Assembly: GCA_902795675.1 (NCBI GenBank)
Contig: CADBLZ010000006.1
Span: 1 to 5,477 of the forward strand
Reading direction: 5' to 3'
Origin: an uncultured Erysipelotrichaceae bacterium
GTDB taxonomy: Bacteria; Bacillota_I; Bacilli_A; RF39; UBA660
Length of the DNA: 5,477 nt
Under the pieces are notes generated by a model. The model ran no database searches. It saw only the letters and a list, made by a program, of their open reading frames with translations, and was not told the origin of the DNA. Made by a program: the position numbers and the translations under genes. Shown here piece after piece: positions 1-5,477 of the stretch. Position 1 is the first letter of the stretch, and the number at the start of each line of letters is the position of its first letter.

Positions 1-1
1 T

Positions 2-886
2 AGTAAAAGTACAGTAATGGGAATTTTTAATAATAAGAGATTAAGAAAAGTAATAACTGATTTTGATCCTGATATGGTTATTAGTACGCACTTCTATGGT
101 GGTTCTTTAATCGATTACTATAATCGTAAAGGTATTACTAATGCTAAACTAATTACAGTTGTTACTGACTATGAAGCTCATGCGTTCTGGTTAAAAGGAA
201 CTAAAACAGAACAAGCAATCATTGTTAGTGATAAGAATGAAGTTTCTGCTTTAGTTAGAAAAGGCGTTGATAGATCAATTATTAAACCAATTGGTATTCC
301 AATAGCGCCAGATACATCAGAAGGATTTAATAAAACTAGATATATTAAAAAATTAGGTTTTAGTGGTAAAAGACCAATTTGTTTATTCTTTGGTGGTGGA
401 GGAAATGGTGGAACACACTCTTTACCATTTATTAAGAAGTTAATTAAAGCTAATTTAAATATTGATTTTATTTATGTAGCTGGTAAGAATGCTCGTAGTA
501 AGAGATTAGTAGATAATTGGATATATGAGTATGGTGCTACTAATTTTAGAACATTTGGATTTGTTACTAATGTTCCTGAATTATTACAAGTATGTGACTT
601 TGTTGTTAGTAAACCAGGTGGTGCACAAACAACAGAAAGTTTATACTTTAAGAAACCAGTTGTTATGATTAATTGTAGTGGTGGTCAAGAAAGAGCTAAC
701 TATAAGTATTTTGAAAAGAATGGTTATGGTCGTTTCTTTAGATTCTCATTTACATTTGCTCATTATATTAAGTATTTATCTTTCCATCCTGATGAGATAA
801 AGAGAATGAGTAAGAATATGCTTAAGAATAGAAATAATGAAGCAATGGAAAAATTATACAATTTAGCTAAAGGTATACTTAAGTAA
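2..886 (+). CDS. MurG/UgtP-type glycosyltransferase, probable diacylglycerol glucosyltransferase (5' end outside window)
   Basis: The family moves a hexose from a UDP-sugar to a lipid at the inner face of the membrane; the MGDG-synthase/UgtP branch glucosylates diacylglycerol. The frame is open from base 2 through the ATG at 17, and the visible text lines up with UgtP from about residue 85-90, so that ATG is probably internal and the N-terminal lipid-binding part is missing. Counting from that Met: PDMVIST near 18-24, VTDYEAHAFW (49-58), the GIPI hinge (93-96), a GGGGNGG loop (126-132), the donor-binding KPGG.QTTES (199-208) and GGQERAN (222-228). These match the MGDG_synth N-domain followed by the GT28 C-domain. 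MurG is less likely because the VTD...W and GIPI blocks are those of glycolipid synthases. The sugar and the number of sugars added cannot be read from sequence. It ends in a terminator and is not co-transcribed with tkt. Confidence 0.85.
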   Translation, partial: SKSTVMGIFNNKRLRKVITDFDPDMVISTHFYGGSLIDYYNRKGITNAKLITVVTDYEAHAFWLKGTKTEQAIIVSDKNEVSALVRKGVDRSIIKPIGIPIAPDTSEGFNKTRYIKKLGFSGKRPICLFFGGGGNGGTHSLPFIKKLIKANLNIDFIYVAGKNARSKRLVDNWIYEYGATNFRTFGFVTNVPELLQVCDFVVSKPGGAQTTESLYFKKPVVMINCSGGQERANYKYFEKNGYGRFFRFSFTFAHYIKYLSFHPDEIKRMSKNMLKNRNNEAMEKLYNLAKGILK

Positions 887-905
887 GACGAAAGTCTTAC
901 TTTTT
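881..905 (+). terminator. Intrinsic terminator overlapping the glycosyltransferase stop codon
   Basis: A perfect 9-bp stem, AAGTAAGAC (881-889) with GTCTTACTT (894-902), encloses a GAAA loop (890-893, a GNRA tetraloop) and runs into TTTTT (901-905). The left arm contains the last Lys codon and the TAA stop (884-886), so there is no spacer between gene and terminator. Confidence 0.88.
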
Positions 906-910
906 ATATG

Positions 911-939
911 TTTACTAATTTTCTTATTTTTTATATAAT
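911..939 (+). promoter_or_regulatory. Sigma-A-type promoter for tkt
   Basis: TTTACT (911-916, 4 of 6 to TTGACA) is separated by 17 bases from a perfect TATAAT (934-939). Transcription would begin near 946, leaving a leader of only about 14 bases before the tkt start. It lies directly after the upstream terminator, as expected if tkt begins a new unit. The setting is AT-rich, so chance matches are easy; the exact 17-base spacing is the main support. Confidence 0.6.
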
Positions 940-949
940 ATTATATAGT

Positions 950-955
950 AGGAAG
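950..955 (+). promoter_or_regulatory. Ribosome binding site of tkt
   Basis: AGGAAG precedes two consecutive in-frame ATG codons at 960 and 963. The gap is 4 bases to the first and 7 to the second, so the second has the more usual spacing. The proteins differ by one Met only. Confidence 0.6.
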
Positions 956-959
956 TGGT

Positions 960-2948
960 ATGATGAACCCTGATTTAATTCATTCACTTGATTCTTTAAG
1001 AGTATTAAGTATTGATATGATTAATTATGCAAAGAGTGGACATCCAGGTATTTGTTTAGGAGCAGCACCAATTATGTTTGCTGCTTATGCTGATAATTTG
1101 AAGATTAATCCTAAAGATCCTAAATGGCCTAATAGAGATAGATTTGTTTTATCTGCTGGTCATGGTTCAGCCCTTCTATATGCAACTTTGTTTATGGCAG
1201 GTTATGATGTTAGTATCGATGATCTTGTTAACTTTAGAAAACTAGGAAGTAAAACTCCTGGTCATCCTGAGTATCCTTTAACACCTGGTGTTGAAGTTTC
1301 AACAGGACCTCTAGGTCAAGGTTTTGCTAATGCGGTTGGTATGGCTTTAGCTGAAAAGTATTTAGCAGCTTTAATTGAAGAAGAAATGCCTAAACAAAAG
1401 CTACTTAATTATTATGTTTATTGTTTATGCTCTGATGGCGACATTATGGAAGGTGTTGCTCAAGAAGCAGCTAGTATAGCTGGTAATTTTAATTTAAGTA
1501 ATTTAATTGTTTTATATGACTCAAATGATATTACTTTAGATGGCAAAACAACTGATACTTATTCAGAAGATACAGTACGTAAATTTATGAATATGGGTTG
1601 GGAAGTTGACTACGTTGCTGAAGGTAATGATGTTAGAGAAATAGATAAAGCTATTGAAAGAGCAAAGATTAATAAGAAACCAACATTAATTGAAATTAAA
1701 ACAACAATTGGTAGAGGTTCAGTTCATGAAGGAACTAATTTAGTTCATGGAAGACCTTTAACAAGTGATGATATAGCACAACTAAGAAAGAAGTATCATA
1801 TTGAAACTAATCCGTTAGAGATTACTGAAAATGCTGTTAAGTATTTAAGAACATCTATTAGTTCAAGATGTGATAAAGAATATCAAGATTGGACTAATCT
1901 AGTTAATCAAATAAAAAATACTCCTGGTAAAGAAACATTAAAAGCAATTATTAATTTCTTAGAAACAGGAGAAGATGGATGTAAGTTTACTTCTAATAAT
2001 TTTAAGATTCAAAATGATTATGAAGAAGAGTTAAGAGAATCTAACTCTAAGATGATGAATATTATTGCTGATAGAACTAAGTTCTTCTTAGGAGGTTCAG
2101 CAGATTTAAGTTCATCTTGTCATACATCTTTATATAAAGAAATACTATTTACTAAAAAGTATGCTGTAGGTCGTAATATTCCGTTTGGTGTTAGAGAACA
2201 TGCTATGGGAGCTGTTTTAAATGGTATGGCTTTAAGTAATTTAAGAGTATATGGTTCAACATTCTTATCATTTAGTAATTATATGTTACCAAGTATTAGA
2301 ATGTCTGCAATGATGAATTTACCAGTACTTTATATATTTACTCATGATTCAGTGCTTGTAGGTAAAGACGGACCAACTCATCAACCAATTGAACAATTAA
2401 GTCAATTAAGACTTATACCTAATTTATCAGTTATTAGACCGGCTGATATTAATGAAGTAATTGGAGCATGGGATTATTATATTAATACTAAACATCCAAC
2501 AGCGATTGTTCTTTCTAAAGAAAATGCACATATCTTAGCTGGTACTTCTGGTAATGGTGTTAAGATGGGTGCTTATATTGTTAAGAAAGAAGTTAATAAT
2601 TTAGATTGTGTAATTATTAGTACAGGAATTGATTTTACAACAACATATTTAATATCTGAAGAGTTAAGAGCTACAGGAGTAGATATAAGACTTGTATCAA
2701 TGCCTTCAATGGATTTGTTCTTAAGTCAACCTAAAGAGTATCAAGATGCAATTATTCCTCCTAATGCTAAAGTGTTTACTGTAGAAGCTGGTTCAACATA
2801 TATGTGGAATACATTTGCTAGTAGAGGATGTGCTATTGGTATTGATCAATATGGTTATAGTGGTGATAAGGAAGAAGTATTATCTAAGCTAGGATTTGAT
2901 TATGAATCTATTATTAATAAGATTAAAAGAGAATTAGATAATAAATAG
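960..2948 (+). CDS. tkt: Transketolase
   Basis: Cytoplasmic thiamine diphosphate enzyme that moves two-carbon ketol units between sugar phosphates in the non-oxidative pentose phosphate pathway, linking it to glycolysis. At 662 residues it has full family length. Visible motifs: SGHPG (26-30), AGHGS (66-70), TPGHPE (99-104), GPLGQG (116-121), the cofactor motif SDGD...EG (158-165) with its partner Asn at 189, LVHG with His263, Arg359, GGSADL (378-383), the catalytic Glu413 in VREHAMG, the cofactor-stacking residues F435, F438 and Y441, His462 in THDS and DGPTHQP (470-476). Three usual residues differ: Ser158 replaces the first Gly of GDG, Lys469 replaces the common Glu of GEDG, and Lys520 stands where LSRQ normally has Arg. 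The C-terminal domain ends with an IGID..G.SG..EEVL block. The start could equally be the ATG at 963. No terminator is seen before yneF. Confidence 0.97.
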   Translation: MMNPDLIHSLDSLRVLSIDMINYAKSGHPGICLGAAPIMFAAYADNLKINPKDPKWPNRDRFVLSAGHGSALLYATLFMAGYDVSIDDLVNFRKLGSKTPGHPEYPLTPGVEVSTGPLGQGFANAVGMALAEKYLAALIEEEMPKQKLLNYYVYCLCSDGDIMEGVAQEAASIAGNFNLSNLIVLYDSNDITLDGKTTDTYSEDTVRKFMNMGWEVDYVAEGNDVREIDKAIERAKINKKPTLIEIKTTIGRGSVHEGTNLVHGRPLTSDDIAQLRKKYHIETNPLEITENAVKYLRTSISSRCDKEYQDWTNLVNQIKNTPGKETLKAIINFLETGEDGCKFTSNNFKIQNDYEEELRESNSKMMNIIADRTKFFLGGSADLSSSCHTSLYKEILFTKKYAVGRNIPFGVREHAMGAVLNGMALSNLRVYGSTFLSFSNYMLPSIRMSAMMNLPVLYIFTHDSVLVGKDGPTHQPIEQLSQLRLIPNLSVIRPADINEVIGAWDYYINTKHPTAIVLSKENAHILAGTSGNGVKMGAYIVKKEVNNLDCVIISTGIDFTTTYLISEELRATGVDIRLVSMPSMDLFLSQPKEYQDAIIPPNAKVFTVEAGSTYMWNTFASRGCAIGIDQYGYSGDKEEVLSKLGFDYESIINKIKRELDNK

Positions 2949-2952
2949 TTAC

Positions 2953-2981
2953 TTGCTATAAAGAGTATTATTTAATATAAT
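2953..2981 (+). promoter_or_regulatory. Promoter candidate for yneF
   Basis: TTGCTA (2953-2958, 4 of 6 to TTGACA), a 17-base spacer and a perfect TATAAT (2976-2981) lie in the 59-base gap after tkt. Initiation near 2988 would give a leader of about 20 bases. Because no terminator follows tkt, yneF may be transcribed both from here and by read-through. Confidence 0.55.
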
Positions 2982-2992
2982 AAGTTAATATT

Positions 2993-2999
2993 AAAGGAG
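2993..2999 (+). promoter_or_regulatory. Strong ribosome binding site of yneF
   Basis: AAAGGAG, 8 bases before the ATG at 3008, is the best Shine-Dalgarno match in the window. With the following ATG it continues the 16S complement with one mismatch. It fixes the yneF start. Confidence 0.85.
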
Positions 3000-3007
3000 A
3001 TGTTATT

Positions 3008-3217
3008 ATGTGGGCAGATATCGGATTAGTAGTATTAGGTATTGTTATCGGACTAGTAATTGGATTCTTTGTAGCTAAACATGTTTTTACTAAACAATTA
3101 AAAGAAAATCCTCCAATCAATGAAAAGATGATTGAAGCAATGATGAGTCAAATGGGTAGAAAACCTAGTCAAAAACAAGTAAGACAAGTTATGCAACAAA
3201 TGAATAGATTTAGATAA
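3008..3217 (+). CDS. yneF: YneF family (UPF0154) small membrane protein
   Basis: A 69-residue protein of the conserved but functionally uncharacterised UPF0154/YneF family of Firmicutes and Mollicutes. One hydrophobic helix (about residues 4-24, Gly/Val/Ile-rich) anchors it in the membrane. The basic segment just after it (K24, H25, K29, K32) implies that the C-terminus is cytoplasmic. The tail carries the family signature: NPPINE (34-39), a Met-rich stretch MIEAMMSQMG (41-50) and RKPSQKQV (51-58), then a helical Gln/Met-rich end. Length is typical of the family. In B. subtilis yneF also lies just downstream of tkt with sirA (yneE) between; here sirA is absent and the two are 59 bases apart. 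Function is unknown. Confidence 0.93.
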   Translation: MWADIGLVVLGIVIGLVIGFFVAKHVFTKQLKENPPINEKMIEAMMSQMGRKPSQKQVRQVMQQMNRFR

Positions 3218-3242
3218 GAAGTAAGAAATTACTTCTTTTTTT
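3216..3242 (+). terminator. Intrinsic terminator overlapping the yneF stop codon
   Basis: A perfect 9-bp stem, AAGAAGTAA (3216-3224) with TTACTTCTT (3229-3237), holds a GAAA loop (3225-3228) and is followed by an unbroken run of seven T (3236-3242). The left arm starts inside the TAA stop (3215-3217). Same design as the terminator at 881-905. Confidence 0.88.
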
Positions 3243-3255
3243 ATTTATATATTAG

Positions 3256-3264
3256 TGATATAAT
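3256..3264 (+). promoter_or_regulatory. Extended -10 promoter for the membrane protein gene
   Basis: TGATATAAT at 3256-3264 is an extended -10 element (TGn plus a perfect TATAAT) 14 bases after the yneF terminator. The -35 position falls in the terminator T-run and does not resemble TTGACA. A second TATAAT at 3270-3275 lacks both TGn and a -35 match. The first would give a leader of about 30 bases for the start at 3301. Confidence 0.5.
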
Positions 3265-3287
3265 TTATATATAATAAAGTACATGAT

Positions 3288-3293
3288 AGAGGG
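3288..3293 (+). promoter_or_regulatory. Ribosome binding site selecting the ATG at 3301
   Basis: AGAGGG ends 7 bases before the ATG at 3301. An in-frame ATG at 3283 would give six more residues but has no purine-rich site before it, and using it would put this Shine-Dalgarno inside the gene. The start at 3301 is therefore preferred. Confidence 0.65.
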
Positions 3294-3300
3294 TACAAAA

Positions 3301-3735
3301 ATGAATATAATGAGTATAATTGATAATATATATGGTAGTAAGAATTTTGGTAATATTATGGGTATTTCTATACTTGTTTTAAGTGCTGTATTTTTACTAA
3401 TTTTATTTTTAGGATTACATGAAAAGAATAAGAGATTACATCCTAAGAAAAAGAAAGAAGTTCTAGAAAGTGATATTACTTTTGATGAAAATGCAAAGGT
3501 AAATGATGATGAAGTTAAGGAAGAAATAACTTTTGAAAAACCAGTTATTTCTGAAAAGTTAGAGAACTTTAAAAAAAATATGGAAGTTAAACTAGAAAAC
3601 ATTGGTGATGATGAATCTTTAAATAGAGTTATTAAAATCAGTCGTAAGAGTAGTTTAATGGAGAATACAAGAAAATATAAGATTCTTGATATTGATGAAA
3701 TAGAGGATACGCAAACATTAAATCTTTTAAAGTAG
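3301..3735 (+). CDS. Unrecognised single-pass membrane protein with charged cytoplasmic tail
   Basis: I do not recognise this 144-residue protein. Residues 1-17 are a short polar/hydrophobic lead (MNIMSIIDNI, then YGSKNFG). About 18-39 form one hydrophobic helix (GISILVLSAVFLLILFLGL). A strongly basic patch follows at once (EKNKRLHPKKKKE, 41-53), which by the positive-inside rule predicts N-terminus out and the tail in the cytoplasm. The tail is mixed-charge and probably partly disordered or helical, with two similar short motifs, SDITFDE (57-63) and KEEITFEK (73-80), and a helix-prone Lys/Glu stretch (84-100). It ends with an acidic segment (DIDEIED, 130-136) and a Leu-containing terminus. 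There is no catalytic motif, Cys cluster or signal-peptidase site. Its own promoter and flanking terminators suggest a single-gene unit between yneF and parE. The overall shape (membrane anchor plus cytoplasmic tail) suits a scaffold or adaptor, but that is speculation. The AT-rich codon use resembles its neighbours. Confidence 0.85.
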   Translation: MNIMSIIDNIYGSKNFGNIMGISILVLSAVFLLILFLGLHEKNKRLHPKKKKEVLESDITFDENAKVNDDEVKEEITFEKPVISEKLENFKKNMEVKLENIGDDESLNRVIKISRKSSLMENTRKYKILDIDEIEDTQTLNLLK

Positions 3736-3740
3736 GATAA

Positions 3741-3784
3741 AAAGGGGATTTGACATTAATTATGTGTCAAATTCCTTTTATTTT
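3741..3784 (+). terminator. Long-stem intrinsic terminator before parE
   Basis: The left arm AAAGGGGATTTGACA (3741-3755) pairs along its full length with TGTCAAATTCCTTTT (3765-3779): 15 bp including two G-U pairs, with the inner 8 bp perfect. The loop is 9 bases (3756-3764). The 3' side runs into TTTTATTTT (3776-3784). It begins 5 bases after the upstream TAG. An A-run before the left arm could let it also work on the minus strand, though no minus-strand gene is seen. Confidence 0.88.
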
Positions 3785-3796
3785 GGGCATTTAATG

Positions 3797-3805
3797 TGTT
3801 ATAGT
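3797..3805 (+). promoter_or_regulatory. Extended -10 promoter for parE
   Basis: TGTTATAGT at 3797-3805 is TGn plus TATAGT (5 of 6 to TATAAT). The -35 position overlaps the T-rich tail of the terminator (TTTATT at 3777-3782) and is poor. Initiation would fall near 3812, giving a leader of about 10 bases or less. It is the only reasonable promoter between the strong terminator and parE. Confidence 0.5.
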
Positions 3806-3811
3806 ATTTAT

Positions 3812-3816
3812 GGTGA
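3812..3816 (+). promoter_or_regulatory. Weak ribosome binding site of parE
   Basis: GGTGA, matching the distal part of the 16S complement, lies 5 bases before the ATG at 3822. No AGGAGG-like site precedes the alternative in-frame starts ATG 3810 and GTG 3813, so 3822 is preferred, with moderate confidence. Confidence 0.4.
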
Positions 3817-3821
3817 AAAAA

Positions 3822-5477
3822 ATGGCAACAAAAAATTATGATGAACATTCTATTAAAATATTAGAGGGCCTTGAAGCAGTTAGAAAAAGACCAGGTATGT
3901 ATATTGGTTCAACTGATACAAGGGGCTTACATCATCTTGTATGGGAAATAGTTGATAATGCTGTTGATGAATCTATTAATGGTTATGGTGATTATATTAA
4001 GATAACTATTAATAAAGATGAAAGTATTACAATTGAAGACCATGGTCGTGGAGTACCTATCGGTAAACACGAATCAGGCAAGAGTACACCAGAAGTTATT
4101 TATACAATCTTACATGCTGGTGGTAAGTTTACTGAAGATGGTTATAAAGTATCAGGTGGCTTACATGGTGTAGGTGCATCAGTAGTTAATGCTTTATCAA
4201 AATGGATGCATGTTGTTATTTATAGAGATGGTGTTATAAGTGAAATATCTTTTAAAGATGGTGGTCATGTTGATAAACCATTAAAGAAGATAGGTACAAC
4301 TAATAGAACTGGTACGACAGTTACTTTTATGCCAGATCCTGAAATATTTAAAACAACTAATTTCTCATTTACAACTATTACAGAAAGAATGCAAGAAAGT
4401 GCTTTCTTACTTAAGAATTTAACAATCGAAGTTGAAGATGTAAATGATAATCGTAATGTTAAATATCATTATGAAAATGGTTTAGTAGACTTTGTTAATT
4501 ATATTAATGAAGGTAAGAGTACAATAAACCAAGTATTAAACTTTAGTGGTACTAAAGGTAAGATAGAAGTAGATATAGCTCTACAATATACAACTGGTTA
4601 TAACGAAAATGTTATTTCATTTGTTAATGATGTTAAAACTGGTGATGGTGGTACTCATGAAGTTGGTTTTAAAACCGGTATTACTAAAGCATTTAATGAT
4701 TATGCAAAGAGTAACGGTATTTTAAAAGCTAAAGATGCAACATTTGATGGCTCAGATGTAAGAGAAGGTATTACAGCTATTATTAATCTAAAAATACCTG
4801 AAGATATTCTTCAATTTGAAGGACAAACTAAAGGTAAATTAGGTACACCAGAAGCTAAATCAATTACTGAACAAATTACTTATGAAAATATTAAGTTCTA
4901 TTTAGAAGAAAATAGAGAAGTAGCTTTAAACATTATTGAGAAAGCTAAGAACTCTAAGATTGCTCGTGAAGCAGCTAGAAAAGCTAGAGATGCAGCTCGT
5001 AAGGGAGCAACAAAAGATAAGAAAGAAAAAATATTAAGTGGTAAGTTAGCTAAAGCTGCTGGTAAAGATTTATCAAAAAATGAATTATTCTTAGTAGAGG
5101 GTGATTCTGCCGGTGGTAGTGCTAAGACTGGACGTAATAGAGAAACACAAGCTATTCTTCCGTTAAGAGGTAAAGTATTAAACTGTGAAAAAGCTTCAAA
5201 TAACGATATTCAAGCTAATGAAGAGTTAAATACTCTTACTTATGCTATTGGTGCTGGTATTGGTGCTGAATTTGATCCTAGTGAGTCTAATTACGGTAAA
5301 GTAATTATTATGACCGATGCCGATGACGATGGAGCACACATTCAAATATTACTATTAACATTCTTCTATCGTTTTATGAGACCTTTAATAGAAGCTGGTA
5401 TGCTTTATATAGCTAATCCACCTCTTTATGCTTTAGATTTTGGTAAATATAAAGAGTATGTAGCAACTGATGAAGAA
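3822..5477 (+). CDS. parE: DNA topoisomerase IV subunit B (3' end outside window)
   Basis: ATPase and TOPRIM subunit of the type II topoisomerase ParC2ParE2, which uses ATP to decatenate daughter chromosomes. The frame is open for 552 codons to the window edge; Bacilli ParE has about 650, so roughly 100 C-terminal residues are missing. Seen in order: PGMYIGS (24-30), the GHKL ATPase motif EIVDNAVDE with Glu42 and Asn46, Asp73 in DHGRG, the ATP lid GGLHGVGAS (112-120), the transducer QTK loop (335-337), the TOPRIM glutamate in EGDSAGGS (426-433), PLRGKVLN (447-454) and the metal-binding DADDDG (499-504). ParE rather than GyrB is indicated by STDTRGLHHLVWEIVD, HAGGKF...GYKVSGG, AREAARKARDAAR (381-393) and HIQILLLTFFYR, which follow Bacilli ParE closely. 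Translation could also begin at ATG 3810 (four more residues). parC would be expected next. Confidence 0.95.
   Translation, partial: MATKNYDEHSIKILEGLEAVRKRPGMYIGSTDTRGLHHLVWEIVDNAVDESINGYGDYIKITINKDESITIEDHGRGVPIGKHESGKSTPEVIYTILHAGGKFTEDGYKVSGGLHGVGASVVNALSKWMHVVIYRDGVISEISFKDGGHVDKPLKKIGTTNRTGTTVTFMPDPEIFKTTNFSFTTITERMQESAFLLKNLTIEVEDVNDNRNVKYHYENGLVDFVNYINEGKSTINQVLNFSGTKGKIEVDIALQYTTGYNENVISFVNDVKTGDGGTHEVGFKTGITKAFNDYAKSNGILKAKDATFDGSDVREGITAIINLKIPEDILQFEGQTKGKLGTPEAKSITEQITYENIKFYLEENREVALNIIEKAKNSKIAREAARKARDAARKGATKDKKEKILSGKLAKAAGKDLSKNELFLVEGDSAGGSAKTGRNRETQAILPLRGKVLNCEKASNNDIQANEELNTLTYAIGAGIGAEFDPSESNYGKVIIMTDADDDGAHIQILLLTFFYRFMRPLIEAGMLYIANPPLYALDFGKYKEYVATDEE

Noticed and set aside
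17..886. Taking the ATG at 17 as the true start of the glycosyltransferase
   Set aside because: The frame stays open upstream to base 2, there is no ribosome binding site before 17, and the family needs about 85-90 more N-terminal residues.
887..959. Riboswitch or small RNA in the gap before tkt
   Set aside because: After the terminator and promoter only about 14 bases of leader remain, too short for a structured regulatory RNA.
2941..2990. Possible terminator after tkt
   Set aside because: The AT-rich text offers only short imperfect pairings and no T-run follows them; the segment reads better as a promoter.
3283..3300. Earlier ATG for the membrane protein (six extra residues)
   Set aside because: No Shine-Dalgarno precedes it, while AGAGGG is well placed for the ATG at 3301.
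3252..3602. Minus-strand open frame of 116 residues, rich in Ser and Phe
   Set aside because: It is antisense to the membrane protein gene at 3301-3735. Its Phe/Ser-rich text is what AT-rich coding DNA gives in reverse, and it has no convincing start signals.
3750..3755. Perfect TTGACA box
   Set aside because: It lies in the left arm of the terminator hairpin, and the -10 position 17 bases on (3773-3778) has no TATAAT-like sequence.
3822..5477. gyrB instead of parE
   Set aside because: The sequence follows Bacilli ParE in the N-terminal block, the AREAARKAR stretch and the HIQ after the TOPRIM aspartates (GyrB usually has HIR).

Overview
The window is AT-rich, single-stranded in gene direction (all genes on +) and densely packed. 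It reads as ordinary chromosomal DNA of a low-GC Bacilli or Mollicutes-like bacterium, for example an uncultured RF39, Acholeplasma or Izemoplasma type. The reasons are the strong AT bias including third codon positions, the presence of YneF (UPF0154), a Firmicutes/Mollicutes family, a ParE that reads closest to Bacilli ParE, and short leaders with TATAAT boxes. All ten Trp codons in the visible genes are TGG and no gene is interrupted by TGA, so the standard code (table 11) fits better than the mycoplasma code. The lineage call is inference from memory of these families, not from a search.

Layout. (1) Bases 2-886: 3' part of a MurG/UgtP-type glycosyltransferase, probably a diacylglycerol glucosyltransferase making membrane glycolipid; its start lies before the window. 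A compact intrinsic terminator overlaps its stop codon. (2) 960-2948: complete transketolase (tkt) with its own promoter. (3) 3008-3217: yneF, a small membrane-anchored protein that also neighbours tkt in Bacillus, followed by another terminator that overlaps the stop codon. (4) 3301-3735: an unrecognised 144-residue protein with one N-terminal membrane segment and a charged cytoplasmic tail, closed by a long hairpin terminator. (5) 3822 to the window end: parE, the ATPase/TOPRIM subunit of topoisomerase IV, cut by the window edge after 552 codons.

The genes are mostly separate transcription units: three terminators and four promoter candidates break the window up, and only tkt-yneF lacks a terminator between them. 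Functions are housekeeping: membrane lipid glycosylation, the non-oxidative pentose phosphate pathway, a conserved small membrane protein and chromosome decatenation. I found no RNA genes, mobile elements, CRISPR or tandem repeats, and no gene-free stretch above 300 bases. I do not see an undescribed system here. The items most worth a second look are the orphan membrane protein before parE and two substitutions at conserved active-site positions of transketolase.
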